A stretch of 16,563 bases of DNA, taken from positions 1 to 16,563 of the forward strand of contig BBXU01001972.1 of NCBI GenBank assembly GCA_001598975.1, read 5' to 3'. The stretch is from Parachlorella kessleri. Lineage: Eukaryota; Chlorophyta; Trebouxiophyceae; Chlorellales; Chlorellaceae. Every line of letters begins with the position of its first letter. The first letter of the stretch is position 1. Below the pieces are notes generated by a model, which ran no database searches, was not told the origin of the DNA, and was given only the letters and a program-made list of their open reading frames with translations. Of the stretch, positions 1 through 8,640 are shown in pieces. The position numbers and the translations under genes were made by a program.

Positions 1-640
1 AAACCTCCCCCAGGGCTGCAACATGTTATGTGGGGTGGCTGAGAAGTCTTATGGTGCAGTGCCGCATGTTCGGCATGCTTCCACAGCCTGCTACGCATGC
101 TCGCCAGTATGGGGCCACATGACGGGCAGCACCGTAATCATCAGCGTGTCCCTATCACATAGGCTATTCTTAGCAGTGATCCCCAAATCTACATCAGGGT
201 TGTATTGTCACTAAAAGGGTGCCAGGCAGTGGCTGTGCAGTGGCGCACTCGCCACAGGCTCCCACCGACCCCAACGGATGTTAGCGTGCTGTCATCCCTA
301 CCCAGGTAAACCCACTGCCAGCAGCATGGTCCATGGCTTATCCCTGCTGTTTACATCTAAACTTCTCTCAGGGTTGTGTCATGGTGCAAGGGGTCCCTGG
401 CAGTGGCTGCGTACAGTGGCGCAGTCACTACAGGCTCCCACCGCCTCCCACGCATGCTAGCATGCTTGTATCCCCATGCCGGCCAACCCCACGCCAGCAG
501 CATGGCCCTGTTCCATAGGCTATGCATTGCAGGCCATCCCCAACCTTTCCCAGGGCTTCATAATTATGCAAGGGGCACTGGCAGCGGCTCTGTGCAGGGG
601 CGCAGTTGCTGCAGGCTCCCGCCAACTCTTCTCCAGGGAA
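1..640. repeat. ~180-bp degenerate tandem (satellite-like) repeat, about 3.5-4 copies
   Basis: The same ordered set of short blocks recurs. A 'cagggYtg' block begins at about 12, 195, 369 and 551 (spacing 183, 174, 182). A 'ggcagYggct' block begins at about 225, 399 and 580 (spacing 174, 181). A 'caggctccc' block begins at about 257, 431 and 611. Between them are shared 'cagcagcatgg' and 'acgcatgct' words. Copies differ by substitutions and small indels, so the array is old. The left end may lie outside the window. The short reading frames across it look like by-products of the repeat and are not called as genes. The ~180-bp period is typical of satellite DNA in many eukaryotes; whether it is high copy in this genome cannot be told here. 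Confidence 0.75.
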
Positions 641-1800
641 GCCACGAGGGAATGAGCAGCTTCCCCAGACACGCCTCTCGCCATGGCCTTAAGAGGCACC
701 CGGAGGGAGTGACAGGCTGGGAAATCCAAGCAGTGTCTGTTGCTCATTCAGCCAGTGGCATGCAGATGTCCTTCACAGGGCAGCAGGAGCATCGCATTGT
801 GAGCGTAGCACGGCAGCGTAGCCAGCCATATGGCCGTAACCACTTGCACGTACCCACCACAAGCAGACCATGCCATACACCCAAGTGTGTGGATGTTTTC
901 TGAGCGTGGGTTCTCCCTTTCAGGAACCAGATATTGATTTCTGCAGTAGGTTTATATCACCCCTACTACTACACTCCAAAGATGCGCTGGCAACCAGGGC
1001 ACTCCACCTGGAACCCGGCCACCCACCTTAGCATGGTACATCTGAGGCTTTGAGCAAGCTCCATACAGCTCCCGCTACAGACCTTGGAGGCTACGTTGGC
1101 GCCTTAGCTCCTCCAGACTTACTCTAGGGCAAGTCCAGGTTGCCCTAAAGTAAGTGTGAGCTTTTTGGCTTTGGCGTAGAGTGTGTGCTACGCTTCAGCG
1201 GCAGCATTACTGCCTGCTCAAGATGAGCCCTGCAGCCCTCAGCTGTCATTGCAGCTCTGTTAGCCCAACCGCATGGTTCGACATTTATATTTACTTCTAG
1301 TCCAAACAGTACACACCCAGCGGTGTGGCCATGGCTAAACTCAGCTCCTGCATCTTTCAAGTAGCAGCGCAGCTCAGCAAGGACCCACCAATCTTACTGT
1401 CTTGGTGCCGAGAAGCAGCGGTAAGCAGCGCCATTCTTCCTTCTGCCTACGAACATCCCCCGAGTCACAGCGGAACTGGCTGCCGCTGTGCCTGCTTCCC
1501 ACTGGCTGCTGGGCCACTGTGTTGTTAATAAGAAGGTCGGCGAGATGGCAGTGACTGGCACCCGGCCCTGCCTGGCTTCCTTGGCACTGCTCCTCTGCAA
1601 GAGCCTTGCTGCCGCTGCCGACCTCTCTAGGTCGCCTTGACAGGTGAAGGTTTGCAAGTTTAGGCAAGTTTGAAAGAACCACATAGCCCTGCATGCAGCT
1701 GCATCTGGGATGCACGAGGGATCATGTGCATCTCTCCATATATAATTGCTTGACGTAGAGACTTTGTTGCAGTATAGACTCATTGCTCAACCGGTGAGCT
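641..1800. other. Intergenic stretch with no convincing gene
   Basis: I see no reading frame with protein-like composition and matching splice signals on either strand. The longest frames (minus strand, 1374-1715 and 1394-1783) overlap each other in different frames, have no recognisable motif and look random. An AT-rich stretch at 1736-1746 reads as a TATA-like element on either strand and is followed by 'tgacgta' at 1751, a CRE/bZIP-like core. No tRNA or rRNA was recognised. Confidence 0.5.
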
Positions 1801-1822
1801 CGTGTGCACCGCGATCAAGGCA

Positions 1823-1828
1823 TATATA
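1823..1828 (+). promoter_or_regulatory. TATA-like element upstream of gene 1
   Basis: TATATA sits in a locally GC-rich context, about 460 bp upstream of the gene 1 start codon. If used, transcription would start near 1850 and the 5' UTR would be about 430 nt and hold the palindromes at 2084-2131 and 2157-2170. No transcript evidence is available, so this is only a candidate. Confidence 0.3.
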
Positions 1829-2083
1829 GCGGGACTCTTCGCCACAGGCGGGGCAGTCGGCTTGCGATGCAGTCAATGCAAATAAAAACCTTATCGCAGG
1901 AACGAGTTCTTGGCAACTCATTTTAGACGTGCTACTAAACATGACTCATAAGGCTCGAGAGTAGCAAACATTGCGTACGCCACCTGGTCCAGGAAATAAG
2001 TCACCAAATTATCAACTGGTCGGCAGCTGGCGATTGGCCGACCATTCAAGTGGGCTTTGAAGATGACTGTTAATGAGTCACGC

Positions 2084-2131
2084 TTGTCTACCTATGCGGT
2101 AGACAACATTGTCTACCCCATAGGTAGACAA
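2084..2131. repeat. 48-bp near-perfect palindrome upstream of gene 1
   Basis: Four 9-bp arms alternate: ttgtctacc (2084-2092), ggtagacaa (2098-2106), ttgtctacc (2109-2117), ggtagacaa (2123-2131). The whole block is also one palindrome centred at 2107/2108. By my count 22 of 24 base pairs match; the exceptions are 2097/2118 and the central pair. It can therefore form either one long hairpin or two short ones. It lies about 160 bp upstream of the gene 1 ATG. It could be a regulatory binding site, an RNA hairpin in the 5' UTR, or the remnant of a small inverted-repeat element. Confidence 0.85.
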
Positions 2132-2156
2132 ATTTGGCCGTACTGTACTGCATCTG

Positions 2157-2170
2157 CATGACATGTCATG
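2157..2170. repeat. 14-bp perfect palindrome upstream of gene 1
   Basis: catgacatgtcatg is its own reverse complement. It lies 26 bp after the 48-bp palindrome and about 120 bp before the start codon. A related gatgac-tt-gtcatc dyad occurs just inside the coding region at 2305-2318. This may be a dimeric transcription-factor site. Confidence 0.6.
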
Positions 2171-2289
2171 ACATTCTATTAGGAGAACATCTCCATGGGC
2201 ATTTCGTAGCTATCCTTCCTTCTGTGGAGCATTATTGCCACTATTTGGAGATGCATTTTCACTGAAATTTTTCCGGCGACTGGTCCAAC

Positions 2290-5200
2290 ATGTCAAAACT
2301 TCCTGATGACTTGTCATCATGGAGTTCCGAACGCTTGGGGGTATTCACGCGTCTTAGTGCTCAACTGGAAGCAACGGAACGAAAGGTAAGGAGAGCCAGC
2401 GGTCGCGACATCACAAAGCTCAGGACTGATCGTTTTCGATCGAGAACTGAAAGTGCAGTGCTGTGCCGTGCAGTTGCAGGAAAGAGCGGTAAGGCAGCCT
2501 GGACCGGACCTGGTGTGATCGTAACCCGTGGCCCTTGCACAGGTAGACCTTTCACTGACGGGCTGCACAGGTAGAACTTTCACTGACGGGCTGCAGGGCA
2601 AGGAGCAGGCGTTCCCATGGCGTGTGGAGGATACTCCGCCAGGCACACCTAGGCCAAGCACACCTGTAAGCAGCAGGCCCTTGTTTGCTGTGCCACTTCA
2701 GTGAGTCAGCCTGTGCGCGCTGTGCAACTTGCTTTATGTGCCTTTTCCCTTGAGCCAGTAGCTCCCCCACATAGTGGTTCTGCCTGTGAGGGGCTGCAAG
2801 AACTTGGCCACGCTAGCCTTGGGGGAAACGTCTCTCCTGAAACATCGTGCAGAGCGACGTTGAGGAGGTGGCTACATTGACGGCTGCACTGCCGACGGCG
2901 TCATTGAATGGCGCGGTCCCTGACCTTGGCCTTGTGGAGGAGGAGGTTGAGCACATTGGCAGCATTGCAGCTGAGACCGATAAGGTATCCCAGTCGTGTG
3001 TTCCAGAAATTCCTGCCTGCGGCTTGAGCAGGCATATCCCTTGTGCTGGATTTCTACCCTGCTTCTTGCCCACCCACTTGCCACATTGCTCAACACAGAC
3101 GCTGAATCGACTTTACATCTCCGACTCAAAACCAGCCGCGCCGGGGATTCACGTGTTGGTCTGCGCGACGCATGTCCTTTCGCGACACGCATGCATGCCC
3201 ACAGATGCGACACGCTCATGTGCAGTTGGAAGCCCTGGCTCTGTGTACCGTTTTTGCCACCGGGGCGCTACGGCTGGTGGGTCGAATGCTGGATCCCGAA
3301 AGGGGTGTGATGCCCCTCTCGGCAGAGGATCTAGACCAAGACGGCGTGCTTGGTGAGCGCTGTCAGCCATGTGACATGCTACTTTAATGGCCAGAAGCCT
3401 AGTTTAGGGTGCAGTCTGAGGGTCACAGGTCACTCGGCATGCCTCAGTTCGGCTGAGGCTTGAGCGTCATGAACCAGTGGTGTACAGCTGCTAGCTTAAA
3501 GTTTGTAGTTGTCCTTGTCCGCTGTGGGTCTTAAGCCACAGCTACCTATGTGCTCGCGAAACGCACCAACAAGATTTGATGGAAAGCTAATAGGTATTGT
3601 TGCTGTGTGCAGGGCTGGCTGACCATGTCAAGCAACTAGCCACGCTGCGCTGCGGCGAGCAGCTGGAGCGGCTCCTCGCTCCGCACTTCTGGGGCCGGAC
3701 TGCACACTTGGCAGAAGAGCTGGTAGGAGTTGTGACAAGGTTTTGCATGGTTTTGATCTTATGCAGACTGAACCTGGGCATGCAGGCCTTGGTTGCCCTG
3801 CCACAGCCAGCAGTGCTGTCAGCCTTTTTGCAGGACCCTTCATGGAGGTGCTCTGGCAAATTTTCCTGCCCTTAAGGTACTGTGCCGCAACATGAAAGTC
3901 CAGACTGAAGCTGTCACAATGCCGCCGATGTCTTTCTTGTCGACATCACTGCAGGTGACCGCTGACGAGCTGTCTCCTGTCATGAAGGCTGCCCAGCGGT
4001 CCAACTATTCGAGACGTGGCATGCTGAGGTATCTGCACCAGAAGGTGGTCGGCAAGCTGGCAGCCCTGCCTCTGGAGGAGCAGGCAGCCCCTGAGACAGT
4101 GTCAGAATTCATGGGGAAGGCGCTGGAGAGGATGAGTACACGTAAGCCTCGAGTTTCAATGTTGGAAGCCGTGCTTTGTGTCAATACCTGCAATGCCACC
4201 TCATCGATGCCCAACTTGCCATCTCCCTGTGGCAAATCTGGGTGCTGCAGGTCATCAACGGGCCTGGGGTGAGGCTTCTTGGCTGCGGTACGACTGTCTC
4301 CCCACGCTCACTACTCCCAAGTTGACGCGTGCTTGGCCCCTGTGCAGCCGGCTATGGTGTGGTGGAGGCTGTGCGCGCCGTGCGCGAGTTTCTGGACCTC
4401 TATGATGCGCTGAGGGGCATAACCACACATGATGCACTAACCGCAGTGGAGGCATTGGGGATAGGCCCCATGGATGCCCCACCCTCCCGCCGACAGGATT
4501 CGGTATGTGAAGATGGGATAGCACTGCGTGCACGGTTAATATTGTTAGAGGATTGGGTGACACATGGACTGAGCGTCTTTTATGACACATGGATAGAAGT
4601 ATCTATGGCCATCGAAAGCAGGCAATGCAGTCTGATAGCCCGTCATCTTCGGCGGGTGACAGGGTGTTTAGCAGGGAGTGGTACATGCATGACAACACCA
4701 AGACCGGCACAACTTAGTGACAGGCGCATCGACGGTGTCAGACAGCGCTGGACTGGCTGCAATACCGTTCAAATACAATGTTATGCCAGCACATACGAAC
4801 ATATGTGTCTGGCACCTTCGCTTAGTAAAACGCTGAGTGGCTCTGCGGTACCCCACTACATCATATAAGGGCATGCTTGGCATGGTCGATGCTAGCAAGC
4901 AAGTACGCTGATGGGTGCTTGACTGCTTCTGGCTGCTGCATGCAGGTGAGGGAGGAGCTGTACCACCCACTCGAAATGCTGTTCACCGAGGAGCTCTTCA
5001 CCAAGCTGGCTGCCATCATCTCCAGCATCCTGCCAGAGTACAGAGTGGCAAACAATGTCTTCTTCATGGAACTCTTTGAAGGTGGGTTCTGGGCCAGCTG
5101 CCCTAGTTCTCCAATCCTGATTCTAGTGCACAAAGGTGTGATTTTTCTAGACAGATGCCAGCCATCATTCAACCCTAGCGCACTTATTTTGGCCCCAGCA

Positions 5201-6486
5201 TATAACAATCGCAGTAGTAGTAAGGCAGGCTAGGGGCTAGCCCAGGGCTCACCAACCCCTGGTGAAAGCAGCGAGGTACATGGCACCTAGCTGTGCTGGC
5301 CAGCCTTGCGTGCTCCACAGCCTCTTTGCAGCAATAAGCCAGCAGGGAAACATGTCCTTGGCCCACAGCTTGCACGCTGTCCTGTGCTTCTCTTCCCCCC
5401 TGCACAGAAGCCATTGTTCCCCTCCTGGACTTCCTGGAGGAGCTGCTATGTGATGGCCTCCTCGTGCGCAAGGAGTGTGCTGACGTCATCAAGGGCGTGG
5501 TGGGGCAAGTGAGAGAGGATGTGTCAGAGGTGACCATAGCCCTCTATTCCACGGTGCTGGTCAAGGTGAGGAGGGTGGCCGCCTGAGTCGGAGGCTTCTG
5601 GCTGGCAGAGCTGTTGCAGAGTCATGGTGATGTGCACATTCGCATGGGGCCTTGGGTACGATACCATTAAAAGAAGACGTCAAGGGGCAGCACCCTCCTA
5701 CCTTGCAAAGTACAAGAGCAGCAGTGGGCCATGTGAAGCACACCAGCCTTTGCTGCCTCTGTGTGCAGAAAGCACAGAACGGGCCACTAGATGATAACCC
5801 TGTTCTGCTGCGCACCGCACTGAAACAACAACTTGAAGAGCAGGCGATTGCAGCTTTTGAAGAAGCACAGGGTGAGGCCCACCAGGCCGAGCTGGCAGCT
5901 GCGGAGGCTGCCCAGCAAGTCGAGGTGGGTAAGGTGGGTGCAGGAGGGTGGCATGAACCAAGGGAAGTGAAGTGGGCTGGAAGTGCAGGGCTATGCAAGC
6001 AGCGTTGGATGCAGTGGGTTCAGCAAGCAGGCAGGCATTTATAGCTGGGTAAGGGAGGTAAAATTTTGTGGGACTGCAGCACACCAGGGGAGGTCCAGAT
6101 AATACACAGGCCAGTGACAACATGGGGTGCATGCCATTAGGAATTGGTACTTGGATCTTGTGGTTTGTGGGCATAGTACATCCTGGCTTTTTGTTGGGGG
6201 ACTCACAGCAGCATGGTCAGGTAGCGGTACGCTCTTAGACTAGATTTGACTAGACTAATGACAACACAATGGGTACCACTGGGCCAGCTTTCGGGCCGTT
6301 CCCCAGTTTTGCTGAGGACATTGCCTTGGTCAATGATAGTCAGCCATCGGAGGGATGTGATACTCCCTACCATATGTGATGCAGGCGCTGGTGCTCAACG
6401 CTGCTGGCCCTAGCGACAGTGAGGAGTCTGAGGAGGGCGCGCCAGCAGAAAGCCAAGGAGGCATGGCGGGACAGGGGTCAGGTTGA
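2290..6486 (+). CDS. Unrecognised helical 459-residue protein, ten exons
   Basis: Exons proposed: 2290-2385, 2853-2984, 3205-3352, 3613-3722, 3955-4141, 4348-4502, 4946-5081, 5408-5565, 5769-5924, 6385-6486 (TGA at 6484). Every junction has GT and AG, and all phases join into one open frame of 459 codons, which supports the model. I do not recognise the family. The N-terminus (residues 1-75) looks coiled-coil-like, with a cluster of acidic residues (VEEEVEH). Residues ~75-375 are leucine-rich and almost entirely predicted helix, as in HEAT/ARM-like or vesicle-tethering proteins, but no diagnostic motif is visible. Residues ~375-425 are an Ala/Glu/Gln-rich charged helix, and the tail is acidic and disordered (SDSEESEE). 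No signal peptide or membrane segment is seen. Uncertain points: exon 3 could start at 3226 instead (same phase, 7 residues shorter); exon 9 could end at 5928, but that gives an early stop; a frame open from 3793 to 4272 leaves the 5' limit of exon 5 open. Confidence 0.72.
2537..2592 (+). repeat. 28-bp tandem duplication in gene 1 intron 1
   Basis: Two adjacent 28-bp copies (2537-2564 and 2565-2592) begin gcacaggtagaMctttcac and differ at one base. They carry repeated 'cacag|gta' words that resemble acceptor sites. A further partial match starts at 2593. Confidence 0.85.
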
Positions 6487-7660
6487 ACATGAGGGATTCA
6501 TCTGGTTTGCCGAGAAGGTGGGTGGCCAATAGGGAGCTGGGGTGTAGCGTGCCATGCCCCCCTCATGCTCGTCCTCCAGGCACTCGCATGCTACACTTCC
6601 ATTATGGGAGGCCACATGGGAAGCAAACACCATGGCAGCCGTCTTGCTGTGGCATCATACGCATTGAGACTGCAGTAAATGCTGGATGAAGCTGCGCACA
6701 ACAAAGTATTGGGTGGTTCTTTCTCCTGCTGCTGTCGCTGCAGGAAAGCCGGGGCCCATAGCCTACAAGACTTTGTGGGATTTTTTGCTCGCAGCTGTCT
6801 GTCTCCGCATCGTCACCACAGGACATCAATGTGTTCATGGTGGTAGCAAATAAACAGTGAGGAATATGGGTGAACTGTACAGACAGGGCTTGATGTAAGT
6901 GCTCTGGGGAACGTGGAACTTGTTACAGTAGGTGTCAAAATCTCTAATACCTTCAGCCAGGACCCATGATAGTAATGTCTTCCTCAGCCACAACAGGGGA
7001 GGTAGTGAGCCTGCGCCAAGGCATCCAGATTCCATCTGAGCAAGGGTACAAGGAGTTTGTAGGTAGCTTGTGCATTAGTAAGGGTGGCAGGTAGTGCAAA
7101 CAGAGAATGAGAGGTGAATTGTCCTGATAGGGTAAGTGCTGCTGCCAGCCAGGTGTACGTGTGTCCTAGGACCTCCTCTCGAGAGGCCGCACAAATGAGA
7201 AGAGCAGGCAGTGAGAGGCTACTGCCTGTATGCAATACTGGGCGAGTGCCATTCTTAAATTTGCCCAAGGGAAGAACAGTGTAAGCAACATGTCTGAAAG
7301 TGCTGCAAGAGGGGATGAGAAGCAACTACAGGATCACTGAAGAGTGCACATCCTTCTGAAAACCCAGAGTGTCAGACGACTGTTGCATGAATACTATCCA
7401 GCTTGCACACAAAGTCCACAGGAAACGCCTTCTCCTGCCTCCCATGTGAGGAGGGTATTGGCAACACCTGGCATTGGGTCTGCTAATGTAACAACTAGCC
7501 TGCTGCAAACTCATGACTGCCATGCCGGCTGCTACATGCCATCACACTCCTTAGGGGTATTGTGCATATGACTGTGTGGCTTTGTGCTGCTCTCAAGCTG
7601 CTCTGCTGCTCACTCAGTGTGCATGAGGAAGCATACCAGGACCAGCGCAACCAAACTTTA
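6487..7660. other. 3' region of gene 1 and intergenic DNA
   Basis: After the gene 1 stop codon there is no further plus-strand exon that I can support. The first TGTAA on the plus strand is at 6894. On the minus strand an open frame without ATG runs from 7325 to 6984 (113 codons, AT-richer codons than the neighbouring exons). A TGTAA signal on that strand lies at 6927-6923, 57 bases after its stop. This could be a terminal exon or a long 3' UTR of the minus-strand gene, or chance. Confidence 0.4.
6894..6898 (+). promoter_or_regulatory. Candidate poly(A) signal TGTAA for gene 1
   Basis: TGTAA is the usual poly(A) signal of chlorophyte green algae. This is the first copy after the gene 1 stop and implies a 3' UTR of about 420-430 nt. 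A five-base word occurs often by chance, so support is modest. Confidence 0.35.
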
Positions 7661-8563
7661 TTAGACAGGGCCAAGGCGCAGCCTTGCCATGCCGCACAGA
7701 AGGAGACCGGCTGGCTGTGGCGGCTGCTTCTTACTTGAGCTGTTGCTGGCCAACCCGATGTTACCCAAGCGAAGCCCCATCATCTGCACCCCACCCGCCT
7801 GCGCCCAGCTGCAGTCCACACAAGCAGAAACTAAACCGTCCACAGCGTCCTCAGCCCTGCCAATGTCACAGAGCACCGCCAGCGCCCGGCGCCCCTTGCC
7901 TGCTAGCAGGGGGGACGGCTGCAAGGAGGAGTTAGGCTTATCCAGTGGCAGAGATGCCAGAGAAGGTCGTAGAAGGTCTTAGCGGGTCCTACCATCCATG
8001 CAGTACTGCAAGGCCTGCTGGCAAGGGGCCACCTGTGACCTGCCACTCCTACACAACCCCACCCTGCACGCCGCCTTGCCGCTGGCGCCTTGTCTTTCCT
8101 CCCTGTGGCAAGACTGTTTGGCGAACTTGTAGAGTCGCAACCAAGGCACCGCCAACCTTCAGGCCTTGAAAGGAAACATTGGTTCCTCTGTGCCCCAGCG
8201 GGGTGCTTGCAAGGGGCACTGTAACACTTGCGGCCACAGCCAATAGGGGCCCACCCTAGAAGCCGTGCTTGAAGCCATGTGGGCGGGTGAGGGTTAGGGT
8301 GGGGTGGAGCGCACAATGGGATATGGCATCACTGCTGCAGACTTTGTCTACTCAACTGCCCTCCCTGCAGCGAAACTGAAGGAGCGTCGCACTAGGGAGG
8401 GCGAGTGACAGATCAGGCAGTTGGGAACAGCCTGGGTCAGTGGATTGAAAGCGGAAGGGGAAGCTCTGTAAAGGCACCTTGTGTAGCCCGGTAGCGCCCT
8501 GGAGCTCCCGCCTTGCCTGACTGGCATGCCATGGCATTCAAGTCCAGGGTTCATCGCAGCCAT
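7661..8563 (-). CDS. Putative small minus-strand gene, possibly organelle-targeted; internal exons unresolved
   Basis: A proposed first exon runs from an ATG at 8563 down to 8357 (69 codons, phase 0, donor gttgag). Its product is rich in Ser, Arg, Ala and Pro with almost no acidic residues and ends in RRSFSFAAG, which looks like an organelle presequence with a cleavage site. A proposed last exon runs from 7899 (acceptor ctagcag) to a TAA at 7661 and reads smoothly (KGRRALAVLCDIGRAEDAV...). It can be joined in phase to a 43-nt exon at about 8034-7992 that ends with donor gtagga. I could not find a middle part with matching phases; one frame around 8243-8110 (contains GTNVSFQGLKVGGALVATLQ) is a candidate. 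No protein family is recognised. The start is head-to-head with the Nup205 gene, 77 bp away. Treat the structure as tentative. Confidence 0.35.
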
Positions 8564-8640
8564 CAAACAATACAAATCATCGGCTGCAATGCTAAACTAG
8601 CCATCTGCAACAGGGAGTGCATGACTCACAGTGATCAATC
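8564..8640. promoter_or_regulatory. Compact intergenic spacer, possible bidirectional promoter
   Basis: Only 77 bp separate the Nup205 start codon from the proposed minus-strand start codon. The spacer contains an AP-1/GCN4-type TGACTCA at 8622-8628 and no TATA box. If the minus-strand gene is not real, this is simply the proximal promoter or 5' UTR of the Nup205 gene. Confidence 0.3.

Noticed and set aside
1374..1783. Two overlapping minus-strand reading frames of 113 and 129 codons
   Set aside because: They are different frames of the same DNA, with no motif, no splice-supported extension and Cys/Ser/Arg/Pro-rich random-looking composition.
3834..3876. Short candidate exon in gene 1 between a 'tttttgcag' acceptor and 'ttaag|gtactg'
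   Set aside because: In the phase needed after exon 4 it contains a stop, and including it would break the frame of exon 5.
7684..7982. Plus-strand frames at 7684-7935 and 7689-7982
   Set aside because: They are Pro/Ala/Ser-rich and overlap the more protein-like minus-strand frame, so they look like its shadows.
8291..8299. Telomere-like 'gggttaggg' motif
   Set aside because: Only about one and a half repeat units, so chance or simple G-rich sequence is the better explanation.
1942..8628. TGA(G/C)TCA sites at 1942, 2074, 2702 and 8622 as a shared bZIP regulon of both genes
   Set aside because: About two such sites are expected by chance in a window of this size. Three lie in upstream regions, but that alone is not enough.
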